Numbered from the stretch's first letter, positions 1 to 9,068 are shown. The stretch: DNA of 64,000 bases from Myxococcales bacterium (GCA_009692585.1 SHYX01000003.1:62001-126000); one strand, 5' to 3'. Numbers and translations: made by a program. Notes: generated from the sequence alone by a model not told the origin.

Positions 1-734
1 AGGAGCGGCTCGAGAAACCGGGGCTCCAAGGCCGCCACCGTCACAAAACCGCCGTCGGCGCACCGATACACCCCGTAGACCGGCGACCCGCCGGTCAAAA
101 GCTCATCCGGAGACGCGCCCGCCGCGAGGGTGGCGAACTGCGTCTGCTGCAAGCCCACCAGCCCGTCCAGCATCGCGATGTCCAGCCAGCCGCCGCGCCC
201 CGCGTGTACGGCAGCCAAGATGCGAAGCGCCGCCACCAGACCGCCCGCCGCGACATCCCCCCACTGCAGGCGCGGAACCGTCGGCTCCCCCCCCCCAAAG
301 ACACCTGCCAAGGCGAGGAAGCCCAGATCGTGTCCGGGTAGCCCGGCCATCGGACCCGTCTGCCCCCATCCGGTCAGCGACGCGACCACGAGCGTCGGAA
401 AGCGCTCGACCAACTGACGCGGGTCGAGCCCAAGCCGGGCCAACACCCCGGGACGAAAACTCTCCACGAGCACGTCGGCCCCCGCGCAGAGGGCCAGCAG
501 ACGCGCCCGACCGGCCTCGGTCCTGAGGTCCAGCGCCACGCTGCGTTTTCCCCGGTTGAGCGCCGCGAACCACGCGCCAACCGGCTGGCCCCCGACGCTG
601 ATCGTCGGCGGAAGATGGCGCAGGTAGTCCCCTCCCCCCGGCTCCTCGACCTTCAGCACCGTGGCGCCGAGGCCCTGCAGGCAGAGGGTGGCGAAGGGCC
701 CGGGCAACAGCCGGCTCAGATCGAGGATGCGCAT
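1..734 (-). CDS. CaiB/BaiF family III CoA-transferase (3' end outside window)
   Basis: The reverse strand from ATG at 734 reads without a stop to the window edge, about 244 residues. The N-terminus MRILDLSRLLPGP, followed by LGATVLKVEEPGGGDYLR, NRGKRSVALDL, LVESFRPGVLARLG and GWGQTGP-GLPGHDLGFLALAG, is the classic pattern of family III CoA-transferases and the related alpha-methylacyl-CoA racemases. These enzymes move CoA between carboxylic acids or racemise 2-methylacyl-CoA, using an Asp (and, in racemases, a His) at the active site. The HDLG motif and the later WLDIAMLDGL motif are visible. The family is usually about 360-400 residues, so roughly the last third is missing because of the window edge. 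Substrate cannot be told. It diverges from the kinase-regulator gene at 769 with only 34 bp between start codons, so promoters must overlap. Confidence 0.9.
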   Translation of the reverse strand, partial: MRILDLSRLLPGPFATLCLQGLGATVLKVEEPGGGDYLRHLPPTISVGGQPVGAWFAALNRGKRSVALDLRTEAGRARLLALCAGADVLVESFRPGVLARLGLDPRQLVERFPTLVVASLTGWGQTGPMAGLPGHDLGFLALAGVFGGGEPTVPRLQWGDVAAGGLVAALRILAAVHAGRGGWLDIAMLDGLVGLQQTQFATLAAGASPDELLTGGSPVYGVYRCADGGFVTVAALEPRFLEPL

Positions 735-768
735 GCGCGCCCGTATCCGGCTGCGTTAGGCCGAAGCC

Positions 769-1626
769 ATGGAGCCTGTCGACCCTGGCGCGCGGCCGAT
801 CTTCGTGGTGAGTGACTCCACGGGGGACACCGCCACCCGCGTGGCCCGCGCGGCGCTCCGGCAGTTCGAGACGGCGAAGAACCCGGTCCAGGTCTTCCCC
901 AACGTCAACGACCGCGCCACCCTCGAACGCATCCTGAAACAGGCGGCGATCCAAGGGGCTTTCGTGGTCACCTCCCTGGTCAGCGCCGATCAGCGCGAGT
1001 TCGCCAACGAGTTGAGCAAGGCCTTCCGCATCCTGCAGGTGGACGTCATCGGCAGCCTCATCACCGGACTGAGCGGTTGGCTGGGCGAAGTGCCACAGTC
1101 GATGCCGGGGCTGTTGCACCGCACCGATGCCGAGTACTTCCGTCGCATCGAGGCCGTCGAGTTCACCGTGAAGCTCGACGATGGGAAGGACCCTCGGATG
1201 CTGCCGCTCGCCGACATCGTCCTCACCGGCGTCTCGCGCACCAGCAAGACGCCCCTGTCGGTTTTTCTGGCCTATAAAGGCTATAAAGTTGCGAACGTCC
1301 CCATCGTACTCGATCACCAGCCACCGAAAGAGCTGTGGGAGGTCGATCCCAAGCGGGTGTTCGCGCTCACCATCGACCCCGAATCGCTGCAGCAGATCCG
1401 ACGGCAGCGGCTCAAGACCATGCGGCTGCGCGAGGCCTCGACCTACGGGGACCTCGACTACATCCTGGCCGAACTGGAGTACGCCGAACAGCTCTTCCGT
1501 CGCAATCGCCAGTGGCCGGTCATCAACGTCACCAGGCGCGCGGTCGAAGAAACGGCGCAGCTCATCCTCTCCCATCTCGCGGGCGAAGGCGTGATCAACG
1601 ACCGCCGCGAAGTCGGGCAGCTATAG
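769..1626 (+). CDS. ppsR: Pyruvate,water dikinase / PPDK regulatory protein (DUF299, PSRP)
   Basis: A 285-residue protein of the kinase-pyrophosphorylase family (PSRP, DUF299). Members control PEP synthase or pyruvate phosphate dikinase by ADP-dependent phosphorylation of a Thr next to the catalytic His and by Pi-dependent dephosphorylation. The N-terminus has the family opening IFVVSDSTGDTA, and the nucleotide-binding motif GVSRTSKTPLS is near residue 154. It is followed by LAYKGYKVANVP, also typical. Length matches the family (about 270-280). The C-terminus VINVTRRAVEETAQLI is also characteristic. The target enzyme is not in this window. The ATG at 769 is the only good start before the conserved opening. 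The next gene starts 16 bp downstream, so cotranscription is plausible. Confidence 0.93.
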   Translation: MEPVDPGARPIFVVSDSTGDTATRVARAALRQFETAKNPVQVFPNVNDRATLERILKQAAIQGAFVVTSLVSADQREFANELSKAFRILQVDVIGSLITGLSGWLGEVPQSMPGLLHRTDAEYFRRIEAVEFTVKLDDGKDPRMLPLADIVLTGVSRTSKTPLSVFLAYKGYKVANVPIVLDHQPPKELWEVDPKRVFALTIDPESLQQIRRQRLKTMRLREASTYGDLDYILAELEYAEQLFRRNRQWPVINVTRRAVEETAQLILSHLAGEGVINDRREVGQL

Positions 1627-1642
1627 TGGCACGGGGCGCCCG

Positions 1643-3499
1643 GTGACCGGCAGCGTGATCGACAAATACGAGGTCCTCCAGAAGCTCGGCGAAGGGGCAA
1701 CGGCCACGGTGTACCGCGGGCGGCACGTCTCCATTGGCAAGGACGTCGCGATCAAGGTGCTCCATCCGCACCTGAGCGCGTCCACCCGGTACCGCGAGCG
1801 TTTCAACCGAGAAGCCCGCGCCGTCGGTCGTCTCAGCCACGAGAACATCGTCTCGATCATTGACTACAGCGGCCAGAACGCCGATGAATGCTACATCGTC
1901 ACCGAGCTTGTCGACGGGTACACGCTGCTGAAACTGATCGAGGACGGGGGGGCACTGCCCTCCGAGTTCGTCGCCGCGCTGGGGATCGAGCTGGCGGGCG
2001 CCCTGTCCTTCGCGCACGCGGCCGGCGTCATCCACCGCGACATCAAGCCCGAAAACGTCATGGTGCGTCGCGACGGAGTCGTCAAGCTGATGGACTTCGG
2101 CGTGGCCCGGGTCATGGACGAAGGGCAGATCACGCTGGACGGGTCGCTCTTGGGCTCACCCGCGTACATGAGCCCGCAGCAGGCCATGGACGAGACCCTC
2201 GACGGCCGGAGCGACCTCTTTTCGCTCGGAACCGTGCTCTTCCACTGCGTCACGGCCACCGTCCCCTTCTCGGGTACCAACGCGTCGATCATCCTGCGCA
2301 ACATCATCGACAACCAGCGGGCCGAGGTCCTGGAATTGCGGCCCCAGGCCGCACCCGCCCTGGCGGCGGTGATCGATCACCTGTTGCAGACCCGTGCCGA
2401 GGACCGGTACCCGGACGCGGCGGCCGTCGTGACCGCGCTGACCAACGTCCTCGTCGAGTCGGGTCTCACCCCCAACCATCCGCGCATCAACCTCCGTGCG
2501 TGGCTGGTCAATCCCAAGGAGGTCGAGTCCGAACTGGAGGCGCACCTCCGCACCGACCTGCTGTTTCGAGGAAAAGCGCGCCTCGAGGGCGGCGACACCG
2601 TGGGGGCCCTGCAGCTCTTCAACCGTCTGCTGGCCATCGACGAGGACCACGCCGAGGTCCTGGCGCTGATCCAGGCGTTGCACGCGCCCGCACGCCGGCG
2701 GCCGCGCGTCGGCGTCGTCGGACTGCTCTCGGGGCTGGCGCTCCTGGCCGCGGGGCTCCTCATCTGGGGCGTCTACCCTCGTGACTCTCAAGGTACGGCC
2801 GCGGCCCCGCCGTTGGTCGCGGTGACGCCGTCGCCCCCGGTCATGTCCGCCGTGCAGGCCTCTCCCCCCGCCGCGCCGGCCGAGACGGACCGCCCTGCCC
2901 CGCCCAAGGCGCCGGTCAGCGTGCCTGGCCTCACTCCGCGGGGGCCAACGGATCGGGTGGCGCCGCGTTCCCTGCCCGGCCTCGCGGCCACGCCGACGCC
3001 GATTGCGCAGCCCGCCAGCGTCATCCTGGCGTGGACCAACGCGGGAGGGAAGTCGGTCGACGTGTACGTCGACGGCTCGCCGTCCGGCGCCTTCCGCAAG
3101 GGTCCGGCGGCGGAGTGGATCGGCACCGAGAAGAACCCGATCAGCGTCACGGCCGGCCGTCACCGACTTGAGCTCCGAAACGACGCTGCGGAGCCCTTCG
3201 TAGAGGAGTTCACCGTCGCCGCGGGTGAAGTCCGGCGCATCGCCGTGGAGATGGTCGTGCGCTCGGCCACCTGCATCGTGAACACCCGCCTGCCGTCCAC
3301 CTGCAGCTTGACCGTCGGCGGCACGCCATACGGAACGATCGCCAAGATCAACCGCCAGTTCACCTGCCCGGCCGACGCCAGCACCGAGGCGAGCTTCGAC
3401 TGCGGACCGGATCGGACGTTCACCGTCACCATCAAGCCGCAGGGCGCCGGGAAGGAGACCATGGTGCCCGAGCTCCTGCCCGACGGGATGTTCCCGTGA
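1643..3499 (+). CDS. Membrane Ser/Thr protein kinase, Pkn type, with PEGA-like exterior domain
   Basis: GTG start, 618 residues. Residues 9-270 form a Hanks-type kinase: Gly-rich loop LGEGATATVYRG, catalytic Lys38 in VAIKVL, catalytic loop HRDIKPEN (Asp133), DFG at 151-153 and an activation segment ending GSPAYMSPQQ. Residues about 305-345 look like one or two TPR helices (RGKARLEGGDTVGALQLFN). A single membrane helix lies at about 355-377. A Pro/Ala-rich linker then leads to a C-terminal beta-rich part (VDVYVDGSPSGAFR and a later Cys-containing section) resembling PEGA carbohydrate or cell-wall contact domains. The expected topology is kinase inside and sensor outside. All catalytic residues are present, so it should be active. 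Its stop overlaps the next start (GTGA at 3496), indicating an operon with the envelope proteins that follow. Confidence 0.92.
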   Translation: MTGSVIDKYEVLQKLGEGATATVYRGRHVSIGKDVAIKVLHPHLSASTRYRERFNREARAVGRLSHENIVSIIDYSGQNADECYIVTELVDGYTLLKLIEDGGALPSEFVAALGIELAGALSFAHAAGVIHRDIKPENVMVRRDGVVKLMDFGVARVMDEGQITLDGSLLGSPAYMSPQQAMDETLDGRSDLFSLGTVLFHCVTATVPFSGTNASIILRNIIDNQRAEVLELRPQAAPALAAVIDHLLQTRAEDRYPDAAAVVTALTNVLVESGLTPNHPRINLRAWLVNPKEVESELEAHLRTDLLFRGKARLEGGDTVGALQLFNRLLAIDEDHAEVLALIQALHAPARRRPRVGVVGLLSGLALLAAGLLIWGVYPRDSQGTAAAPPLVAVTPSPPVMSAVQASPPAAPAETDRPAPPKAPVSVPGLTPRGPTDRVAPRSLPGLAATPTPIAQPASVILAWTNAGGKSVDVYVDGSPSGAFRKGPAAEWIGTEKNPISVTAGRHRLELRNDAAEPFVEEFTVAAGEVRRIAVEMVVRSATCIVNTRLPSTCSLTVGGTPYGTIAKINRQFTCPADASTEASFDCGPDRTFTVTIKPQGAGKETMVPELLPDGMFP

Positions 3500-3975
3500 C
3501 ACCGGCGTCGCGCTCTGGTGCCCCCGCGCGCCGCCCCCGCGCCGTCAATCGTATTCTGGCCTGGGGAATCATCGCCTGGTACGGCGGTTGCATCATCCTT
3601 GGCAACCTCGGCTGCTTCGTGACCTGGCCCTTTCCGCTCATCATCGAGAACGAACCGCCGGAGCTGGACGCGTCGGGCGACGAACCCGGCGACCTGGTGA
3701 GCATCGACAGCGAGGGGCAGTTGGCGTGGGTCCTCGCCAACGACCCTGACGCCAACGGCACGCTCCTGTTCGTCTGGCAGCTCGGGAGCGAGCTGCTCAT
3801 CGACGAACCACAGCGGATCGAGGTCGACAACGACGACGGCGAGCTCGACGTCTATTGGCGCGACACCGTCGTCCTGCCCTACGACGTGGATCACCACGAC
3901 GAGCGGCTCCGCGTCGAGATCATCGACCCCGACGGCGGGAACCTCGAGCTGTCCTGGCCCGTGGAGGTCCTGTGA
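3496..3975 (+). CDS. Hypothetical membrane-anchored protein
   Basis: 159 residues, GTG start overlapping the kinase stop by 4 bp. A basic N-terminus (PARRPRAVNR) precedes one hydrophobic segment at about 20-42, containing IIAWYGGCIILGNLGCF. The rest is acidic and beta-like (DEPGDLVSIDSEGQ, DPDANGTLLFVWQLGSELL), reminiscent of an extracytoplasmic beta-sandwich. A Cys inside or just after the hydrophobic stretch leaves open a lipoprotein, but no clean lipobox is seen, so a simple signal anchor is as likely. I do not recognise the family. Its place between a receptor-like kinase and a lipoprotein with overlapping reading frames suggests a shared envelope function. Confidence 0.75.
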   Translation: MTPASRSGAPARRPRAVNRILAWGIIAWYGGCIILGNLGCFVTWPFPLIIENEPPELDASGDEPGDLVSIDSEGQLAWVLANDPDANGTLLFVWQLGSELLIDEPQRIEVDNDDGELDVYWRDTVVLPYDVDHHDERLRVEIIDPDGGNLELSWPVEVL

Positions 3976-5492
3976 TCGTCTGGTTCGTCGCCATCCTGCT
4001 TGGGGCGTGCAGCTCCGACGGTAGTCTGAAGTCCCTGACCGACGCCACACCCGAAGACGCCATCGCGCCGGGAACGCTTCGGGTGGACGTGCGGCCCGGC
4101 GCCGACGAGCTGGCCCTGCTTCCCCAGAGCTTCCTGCTGAAGCCGGGCACGTACGAAGACGTGGTCGTCGACCATGAATTGCACGGCACCGTGGTGGTCT
4201 CGGGCACGCTGACGGCCGAGATCATGCAGGGGTTCGCGGTCGCCTCCTCCGACCAGCGCCCCCTGGACGGACTCGTCCGCGCCAGCCGGGCCGGCCTCCT
4301 GCAGGGCGGAGCCGCGGAGACCGACGCCGAGGGGGCGTTTTCGTTCTCGCTGCCGGGCAGCCAGCCCTACGCCCTCGAGATCATCCCCAACGACGCGACC
4401 ACGAGCCCGCTGGTCTACGTGAGCTCCCAGCCCGTCGACCAGGGCCTGCAGCTGGCCGAGACCGTCATCGGGATGGGCGCGCCGGTCTACGGGCGGGTCA
4501 CCGACGCCGACGGCAATCGTGTCCCTCGGGCCGCGTTGCACATCCGCCGCGCCGATGTCGACGCCCGATCCGCGACGTTCACCACCGACGAGCAGGGGTG
4601 GTACGTGGCGCGCGTCGAGCCCGGCTACAGCTACGTGATCGAGACTGAGGGTGGCAACGGCGGCGACGCGCTGCCCTACCCCGTCGTCGCTGCCGAGTTC
4701 CTGGTCGAGGACAAGCAGGGCGCCGCGGTAAACCTCGACGTCGGCGTGCGCAGCGCGGTCACCGTCCAGGGGCGGTTCACCGATCCCGAGGGCAACGACC
4801 TGCACAGCCCGCGGGTCCGCGCGACCTCCTCGGCGCTCGCCACGGGCTCGCTGGTGGTGGAGAAAGCCGGCGACTCCGACGGGCGCGTGATCCTGGACCT
4901 GCTGCCGGGCACCTGGACCCTCGAGGTGTGGCCGGTGATCGAGGAGGCCGGGCTCACTCCCTGGGTGCTGCGCGACTACGCCATCGACGCCCCGGAGGAT
5001 CTGGGGCGGCAGGCCCTTGCGGCGGCCGTGGTGCTGTCCGGCACGATCTTCGACGCCAATGGTGATGCCCTCCCCGGAGCCACGGTCACCGCAACCGAGC
5101 TTGGCGCCGGAGGCTACAACTACAGCACCACCAGCGGAGCCGACGGCGGCTACGAGCTCACGGTCCCGCGCACGGCGCTGCGGTTGCAGGCGGTGCCCTC
5201 GAGCTCCGACTCCGGCGCCTACGCCCACACCGCGGTGGACCTCAGCGACGCCGGGTCGGACGCCGAGGCCGACCTGGACCTGATGCCGGGCACCGTCCTC
5301 AGCGGAGTCGCCCTGCTCGACGGGGCGCCCGTCCCCTTCGCCCTGGTCGACGTCTACGACCACGCCCAGGGGCTGCTCCTCGGCACCACCGTCACCGACG
5401 CCGACGGTGCCTACAAGGTTCGGGTCGATGTGCGCGACGTCGAGACCGCAGACGAGGGTGACGACGGCGACACCGGGGACACGGCCGACTGA
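3972..5492 (+). CDS. Lipoprotein with carboxypeptidase-regulatory-like repeats
   Basis: GTG at 3972 overlaps the upstream stop (GTGA) and gives MIVWFVAILLGACSS, a signal peptide with lipobox LLGAC. The mature protein is about 490 residues and consists of repeated beta-sandwich units of the carboxypeptidase-regulatory-like or Ig-like kind. The recurring pattern is GxVTDADGN-x-VPxAxLxIxR or GTIFDANGDALPGATVTATE followed by a T-x-x-DGxYxLxVP turn. At least five such units are visible. The C-terminus is acidic (DEGDDGDTGDTAD), as in secreted proteins of this lineage. Likely tethered to the outer or inner membrane as an adhesion or spacer module. A longer reading frame opens at 3855, but the signal peptide and overlap fix the start here. 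Confidence 0.85.
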   Translation: MIVWFVAILLGACSSDGSLKSLTDATPEDAIAPGTLRVDVRPGADELALLPQSFLLKPGTYEDVVVDHELHGTVVVSGTLTAEIMQGFAVASSDQRPLDGLVRASRAGLLQGGAAETDAEGAFSFSLPGSQPYALEIIPNDATTSPLVYVSSQPVDQGLQLAETVIGMGAPVYGRVTDADGNRVPRAALHIRRADVDARSATFTTDEQGWYVARVEPGYSYVIETEGGNGGDALPYPVVAAEFLVEDKQGAAVNLDVGVRSAVTVQGRFTDPEGNDLHSPRVRATSSALATGSLVVEKAGDSDGRVILDLLPGTWTLEVWPVIEEAGLTPWVLRDYAIDAPEDLGRQALAAAVVLSGTIFDANGDALPGATVTATELGAGGYNYSTTSGADGGYELTVPRTALRLQAVPSSSDSGAYAHTAVDLSDAGSDAEADLDLMPGTVLSGVALLDGAPVPFALVDVYDHAQGLLLGTTVTDADGAYKVRVDVRDVETADEGDDGDTGDTAD

Positions 5493-5508
5493 GGCGCACG
5501 GCGACCGG

Positions 5509-6279
5509 TTGACCCCCAACGACGGGCGACGTACCTTCGGCGCGGTGCTCCTCTCCACGCTAGTGCTCTTGTCATCGTCGCCGCGAGCGTGTGCGCAGGA
5601 TGCGGCACCCCCGCTCCAGCAGCTCGACGAAGCCCGCCGCACCTACGCGGAAGGGCGCGTCGCCGAAGCGCGCGCCCTGCTCCAGGCGCTGCTTGCGGTG
5701 GGGCCGGAGCTCCCGCGCCCGGTCCGCCTCGAGACCCTGGCCTACCTCGGCGACATCCTCTACTCGGAGCAGGGAAAGAGCGCCGCGGACACCTTCTTCA
5801 ATGCGCTCCTGGACGAGGACCCCGACTACCGGATGGATCCGCTGGAGCACCCGGAGGAGGTGGTCCGGTACTTCGACGGTCTCCGCCCCGTGCGCAAGCC
5901 CCTGGACGTCGTGGTGGTCAGGCCGAAGCCCCCGGGGCGCGGCCCCTTTCCGTACCTGGCGCTGGCGCCCGGAGGCCTGTACTACTTCGTAAACGGCACA
6001 CCCGGTGCTGGCCTGGTCGTGGCCGGCACGCAGGCGGCGCTGCTCGTCACCAACCTGGTGCTCTACCAGCAGATCCGCGCCATCAACGCCGCGCCGGGGG
6101 GCGGCACGGCCGAGACCGAGTGGCACCAACTGGAGCTTGCGACGAATCTCGCGGCGGGAGCGCTCTACGTGAGCCTCGTCGTTCCACCGGCCGTCGAGGT
6201 GGGGCGATGGGGTTCGGTGGCACCCGCCGCCCGCGTCACCCTGGCTCCGGGGGCGCTGACCGTCAGCGGGACGTTCTGA
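5509..6279 (+). CDS. Secreted or membrane protein with TPR-like N-terminus, function unknown
   Basis: About 256 residues from TTG at 5509. An alternative GTG at 5545 would remove the two arginines before the hydrophobic core GAVLLSTLVLLSSSPRACA, so the TTG makes the better signal peptide. After the signal, DEARRTYAEGRVAEARALLQALL and the following helices look like a tetratricopeptide region (about 35-120). Two hydrophobic segments follow in the C-terminal half (GLVVAGTQAALLVTNLVLYQ and LATNLAAGALYVSLVV), suggesting membrane association. The family is not recognised. It lies 16 bp after the lipoprotein and 20 bp before the sigma-54 activator, so it probably belongs to the kinase operon. Confidence 0.75.
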   Translation: MTPNDGRRTFGAVLLSTLVLLSSSPRACAQDAAPPLQQLDEARRTYAEGRVAEARALLQALLAVGPELPRPVRLETLAYLGDILYSEQGKSAADTFFNALLDEDPDYRMDPLEHPEEVVRYFDGLRPVRKPLDVVVVRPKPPGRGPFPYLALAPGGLYYFVNGTPGAGLVVAGTQAALLVTNLVLYQQIRAINAAPGGGTAETEWHQLELATNLAAGALYVSLVVPPAVEVGRWGSVAPAARVTLAPGALTVSGTF

Positions 6280-6299
6280 GAACGAGTTAGGACGCGCAC

Positions 6300-8084
6300 A
6301 TGGCATTTCTGCGCGTGACGGACACCCGCTCCAACGAAATCAAGGACGTGGCGCTTCGCAAGCCACTGGTGCTCCTCGGCCGCGCCGAGGGGAACGACGT
6401 GGTGCTCGACGACGCGATGTTGGCCCCAACGCACGCCAACCTGTTGCGCAAAGGGAACCATTTCACGCTGTCGGTCATCGATCGCGCCAGCACCTTCCTG
6501 TTTCAGGGAATGCGGGCCCGCAGCACCGATCTGCGCGTGGGGGAAGAGGTCGGCTTCGGACGCTTTTCGGTCATGCTCATGGAGGGCGAGGTCAAGACCG
6601 AATCGCGCAGCGGCGGAAACGCCCCGTTGGGCGAGGTCGCCCAACTGAAGAAGCTGGTCGAGTTCTCGCGGGCCATCGCCGCAGAGCCAAGCTTGGAGCG
6701 GACATTCGGGGCCCTGCTTTCGAGCGTCGTCGAGGTCACCGGCGCTGAAAAGGGCTTCCTCATCGTGCTGCGCGACGGCGAACGGCACCTGGCCGCCAGC
6801 CACAACGTCGGCAAGGAGACCCTCGATCTGAGCCGAATCAGCGACAGCATCGTCGACCGCGTGCTGCGCGAGAAGAAATCGGTCATCGTCTCGGACGCGA
6901 TGCGCGATGCGGAGTTCGCCAGCGCGCGCAGCGTGATGGAACTCAAGCTCAGCAGCGTGATGTGCGTGCCGCTGGCCTACCGCAACGAGTTGCTTGGGGT
7001 CCTGTACCTCGGAAACGACAGCGTCCGGAATCTCTTCGCGCTCGGTGATCTCGCCCTCCTGGAGGTATTCGCGTCGCAAGCGGCGGTCATACTCCACGCC
7101 GCGATCCGCCTGGACGAACTGGTGCTGGCGAACAAGAACCTCCGTGACCAACTGCGGAACACGAGCCAAGGCGGAATCATCGGCGCCTCGGCCCCGATGA
7201 AGGAGGTCTTCCGCGTGCTGAAGCGGGTGGGCCCATCCGACCTCAGCGTGCTGGTGCTCGGCGAGACCGGCACCGGAAAGGAGCTGATCGCGAAGGAGTT
7301 GCACCGGCTGTCGCCGCGTGCGGCCAAGTCCTTCGTGAGCATCAACTGCGGGGCCATCCCTGAACACCTCCTCGAAAGCGAGCTGTTCGGCTACAAGAAG
7401 GGAGCGTTCACCGGCGCGGTCGCCGACAAGGTCGGCCGCTTCGAGGCTGCAGATGGTGGCACGATCTTCCTGGATGAGATCGGCGAGATGCCGATGCAGC
7501 TGCAGGTGAAGCTGCTCCGCGTCCTGCAGGAACGCACGATCGAACGTGTGGGCGACGTGCGGTCGCGCCCGCTCGACATCCGGGTGATCTCGGCCACCAA
7601 CAAACACCTCGACGAGGAGATCAAGCACGGCAACTTCAGGGAGGACCTGTTCTACCGGCTCAACGAGGTCACGGTGCAGCTGCCCGCCCTTCGCGAGCGC
7701 GGCGACGACATCCTGCTCATCGCCCAGTACCTGCTTACGAAGTACGCCGAACAATACGGCGCCCGCGCCCGCGGCTTCTCCGCCGGCGCCCTCAATCTGT
7801 TGAAGTCCTACGCGTGGCCCGGCAATGTCCGCGAACTGGAGAACCGGATAAAAAAGGCCGTGATCATGACGGACAAACAGCAGCTTGTCCCCGAGGACCT
7901 GGGGGTCAGCGTCGGGAGCGCCGAGGCGATTCGCACCCTGGCCGACGCCGAAGAGGACTTCAAGATGGCGTACATCAAGAAGGCACTCGACCAGAACGGA
8001 TGGAACAAAGCCCAGACCGCGCGCATCCTCGACGTCGATCCGCGCACGATCTTCCGCTACATCGAGAAGTTCGGCGAAGGCTGA
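6300..8084 (+). CDS. Sigma-54-dependent transcriptional activator, FHA-GAF-AAA+-Fis
   Basis: 594 residues. Residues 20-90 form an FHA domain (LLGRAEGNDVVLDD), which binds phosphothreonine. Residues 128-270 form a GAF domain (PSLERTFGALLSSVVEVTGAEKG). Residues 292-530 are an AAA+ sigma-54 interaction domain with Walker A GETGTGKE (321-328), the sigma-54 contact loop GAFTGA (368-373) and Walker B GTIFLDEIG. A Fis-type helix-turn-helix ends the protein (AQTARILDVDPRTIFRYIEKFG). All ATPase residues are intact. The FHA input suggests it is driven by a Ser/Thr kinase, and the kinase at 1643 lies in the same gene run, though this link is inference. FHA-containing sigma-54 activators are abundant in Myxococcota. 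Confidence 0.95.
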   Translation: MAFLRVTDTRSNEIKDVALRKPLVLLGRAEGNDVVLDDAMLAPTHANLLRKGNHFTLSVIDRASTFLFQGMRARSTDLRVGEEVGFGRFSVMLMEGEVKTESRSGGNAPLGEVAQLKKLVEFSRAIAAEPSLERTFGALLSSVVEVTGAEKGFLIVLRDGERHLAASHNVGKETLDLSRISDSIVDRVLREKKSVIVSDAMRDAEFASARSVMELKLSSVMCVPLAYRNELLGVLYLGNDSVRNLFALGDLALLEVFASQAAVILHAAIRLDELVLANKNLRDQLRNTSQGGIIGASAPMKEVFRVLKRVGPSDLSVLVLGETGTGKELIAKELHRLSPRAAKSFVSINCGAIPEHLLESELFGYKKGAFTGAVADKVGRFEAADGGTIFLDEIGEMPMQLQVKLLRVLQERTIERVGDVRSRPLDIRVISATNKHLDEEIKHGNFREDLFYRLNEVTVQLPALRERGDDILLIAQYLLTKYAEQYGARARGFSAGALNLLKSYAWPGNVRELENRIKKAVIMTDKQQLVPEDLGVSVGSAEAIRTLADAEEDFKMAYIKKALDQNGWNKAQTARILDVDPRTIFRYIEKFGEG

Positions 8085-8091
8085 GCGCGGC

Positions 8092-8128
8092 AAAGCCCCG
8101 GCAATTCTTTGGAATCAACCGGGGCTTT
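8092..8128. terminator. Hairpin terminator between activator gene and tRNA-Ala
   Basis: A perfect 10-bp inverted repeat, AAAGCCCCGG (8092-8101) and CCGGGGCTTT (8119-8128), flanks a 17-base loop just after the activator stop. The stem begins with A3 and ends with T3 on either strand, so it could stop both the plus-strand operon and the minus-strand tRNA transcript. No long U run follows, so efficiency is uncertain. Confidence 0.7.
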
Positions 8129-8137
8129 GGATCGTGG

Positions 8138-8213
<76 letters not shown>

Positions 8214-8264
8214 CGATGCGCGCCCGTACTACTCGCGCTGCCGGTGCGCGTCAAGCCGCCGGGG

Positions 8265-9068
8265 TCAGTCCAGGCCGCGTCCGGCGAGGTCCTCTTCGTC
8301 AAGGCCCAGGAAGTGTCCGATCTCGTGGAGCAGCGTGACCCGCAGTTCGCGCTCCAACTCCTGGCGATCGGCCGAGACGCGCGCGAGGTTCAGGCGGTAC
8401 AGGCCGATCGTGGGCGGCAGTGCGCTCCACGCGTCACCGCTGACCGGCTCGGCCAGCGTCCGCCCCGCGAAGGAGCCGAGCAGCTCGAAGGGGTGGGCGT
8501 CGGGCAGGTCTTGGAGCACCTCGAGGCTCGGGACCTCGTCGATGACGATGGGAACATTCGCGAGGTACTCGCGGAGTGACGGGTGCAGGGAGTTGAGCAC
8601 CGCCTCGGTGATCCCCTCCAAGGTGTCGTCATCCAACGGCGTCGGGACCGGGAAGGCATCGGGATCGGCAAGCGCGGCCGTCAGGTAGTCCCGCGCCGAC
8701 CCGTCGAGGTCGCCCTCCCGCTCGCGCAGGCCCGCCCGCAGTCGTCGTGCAACCGGGTGCAGCGCGTCGATTCGCAGTGCGCCATTGAGCATGCGGCGCG
8801 CCTCCTCGAACGCGAGCCGGACGATGGCCTCATCGCCGAGCGCGACGTAGGCGTCGACATGGGAGGGATCCAGGTCGAGCGCTGCGTGCAGCGCTCGCGT
8901 GCCTTCGTCGTGCTCTCCCGTCGAGAACAGGCTGACGCCGAGCAGATACCATCCCTCCGCGTCCGGCTGGCGTCGCAAAGACTCCCGCGCGAGCCGGAGC
9001 GCCTCCTCGCCGTCCCCCCGATCGAGAGCGTCATCGACCCCGGCCCGCACGTCCCCCAGCGAGCGCAC
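8265..9068 (-). CDS. TPR protein with C-terminal zinc metallopeptidase-like domain
   Basis: 267 residues. The N-terminal 110 or so residues are TPR-like helices (DRGDGEEALRLARESLRRQPD, GTRALHAALDLDPSHVDAY). The C-terminal half (about 145-265) ends LLHEIGHFLGLDEEDL, the HExxHxxG signature of the zincin family PF06262, together with IGLYRLNL and a final RELRVTLLHE. Family members are small putative neutral zinc peptidases of unknown substrate. Fusion of the zincin to a TPR is less common. The gene follows the J-like membrane protein on the same strand (coordinates abut), as the last member of the chaperone run, so a role in handling misfolded or complexed proteins is a reasonable guess. No signal peptide. 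Confidence 0.8.
   Translation of the reverse strand: MRSLGDVRAGVDDALDRGDGEEALRLARESLRRQPDAEGWYLLGVSLFSTGEHDEGTRALHAALDLDPSHVDAYVALGDEAIVRLAFEEARRMLNGALRIDALHPVARRLRAGLREREGDLDGSARDYLTAALADPDAFPVPTPLDDDTLEGITEAVLNSLHPSLREYLANVPIVIDEVPSLEVLQDLPDAHPFELLGSFAGRTLAEPVSGDAWSALPPTIGLYRLNLARVSADRQELERELRVTLLHEIGHFLGLDEEDLAGRGLD

Noticed and set aside
103..1575. 490-residue minus-strand frame
   Set aside because: Antisense shadow of the PSRP gene and of the CoA-transferase in another frame. Composition is Arg/Gly-rich without family motifs, as expected in GC-rich DNA.
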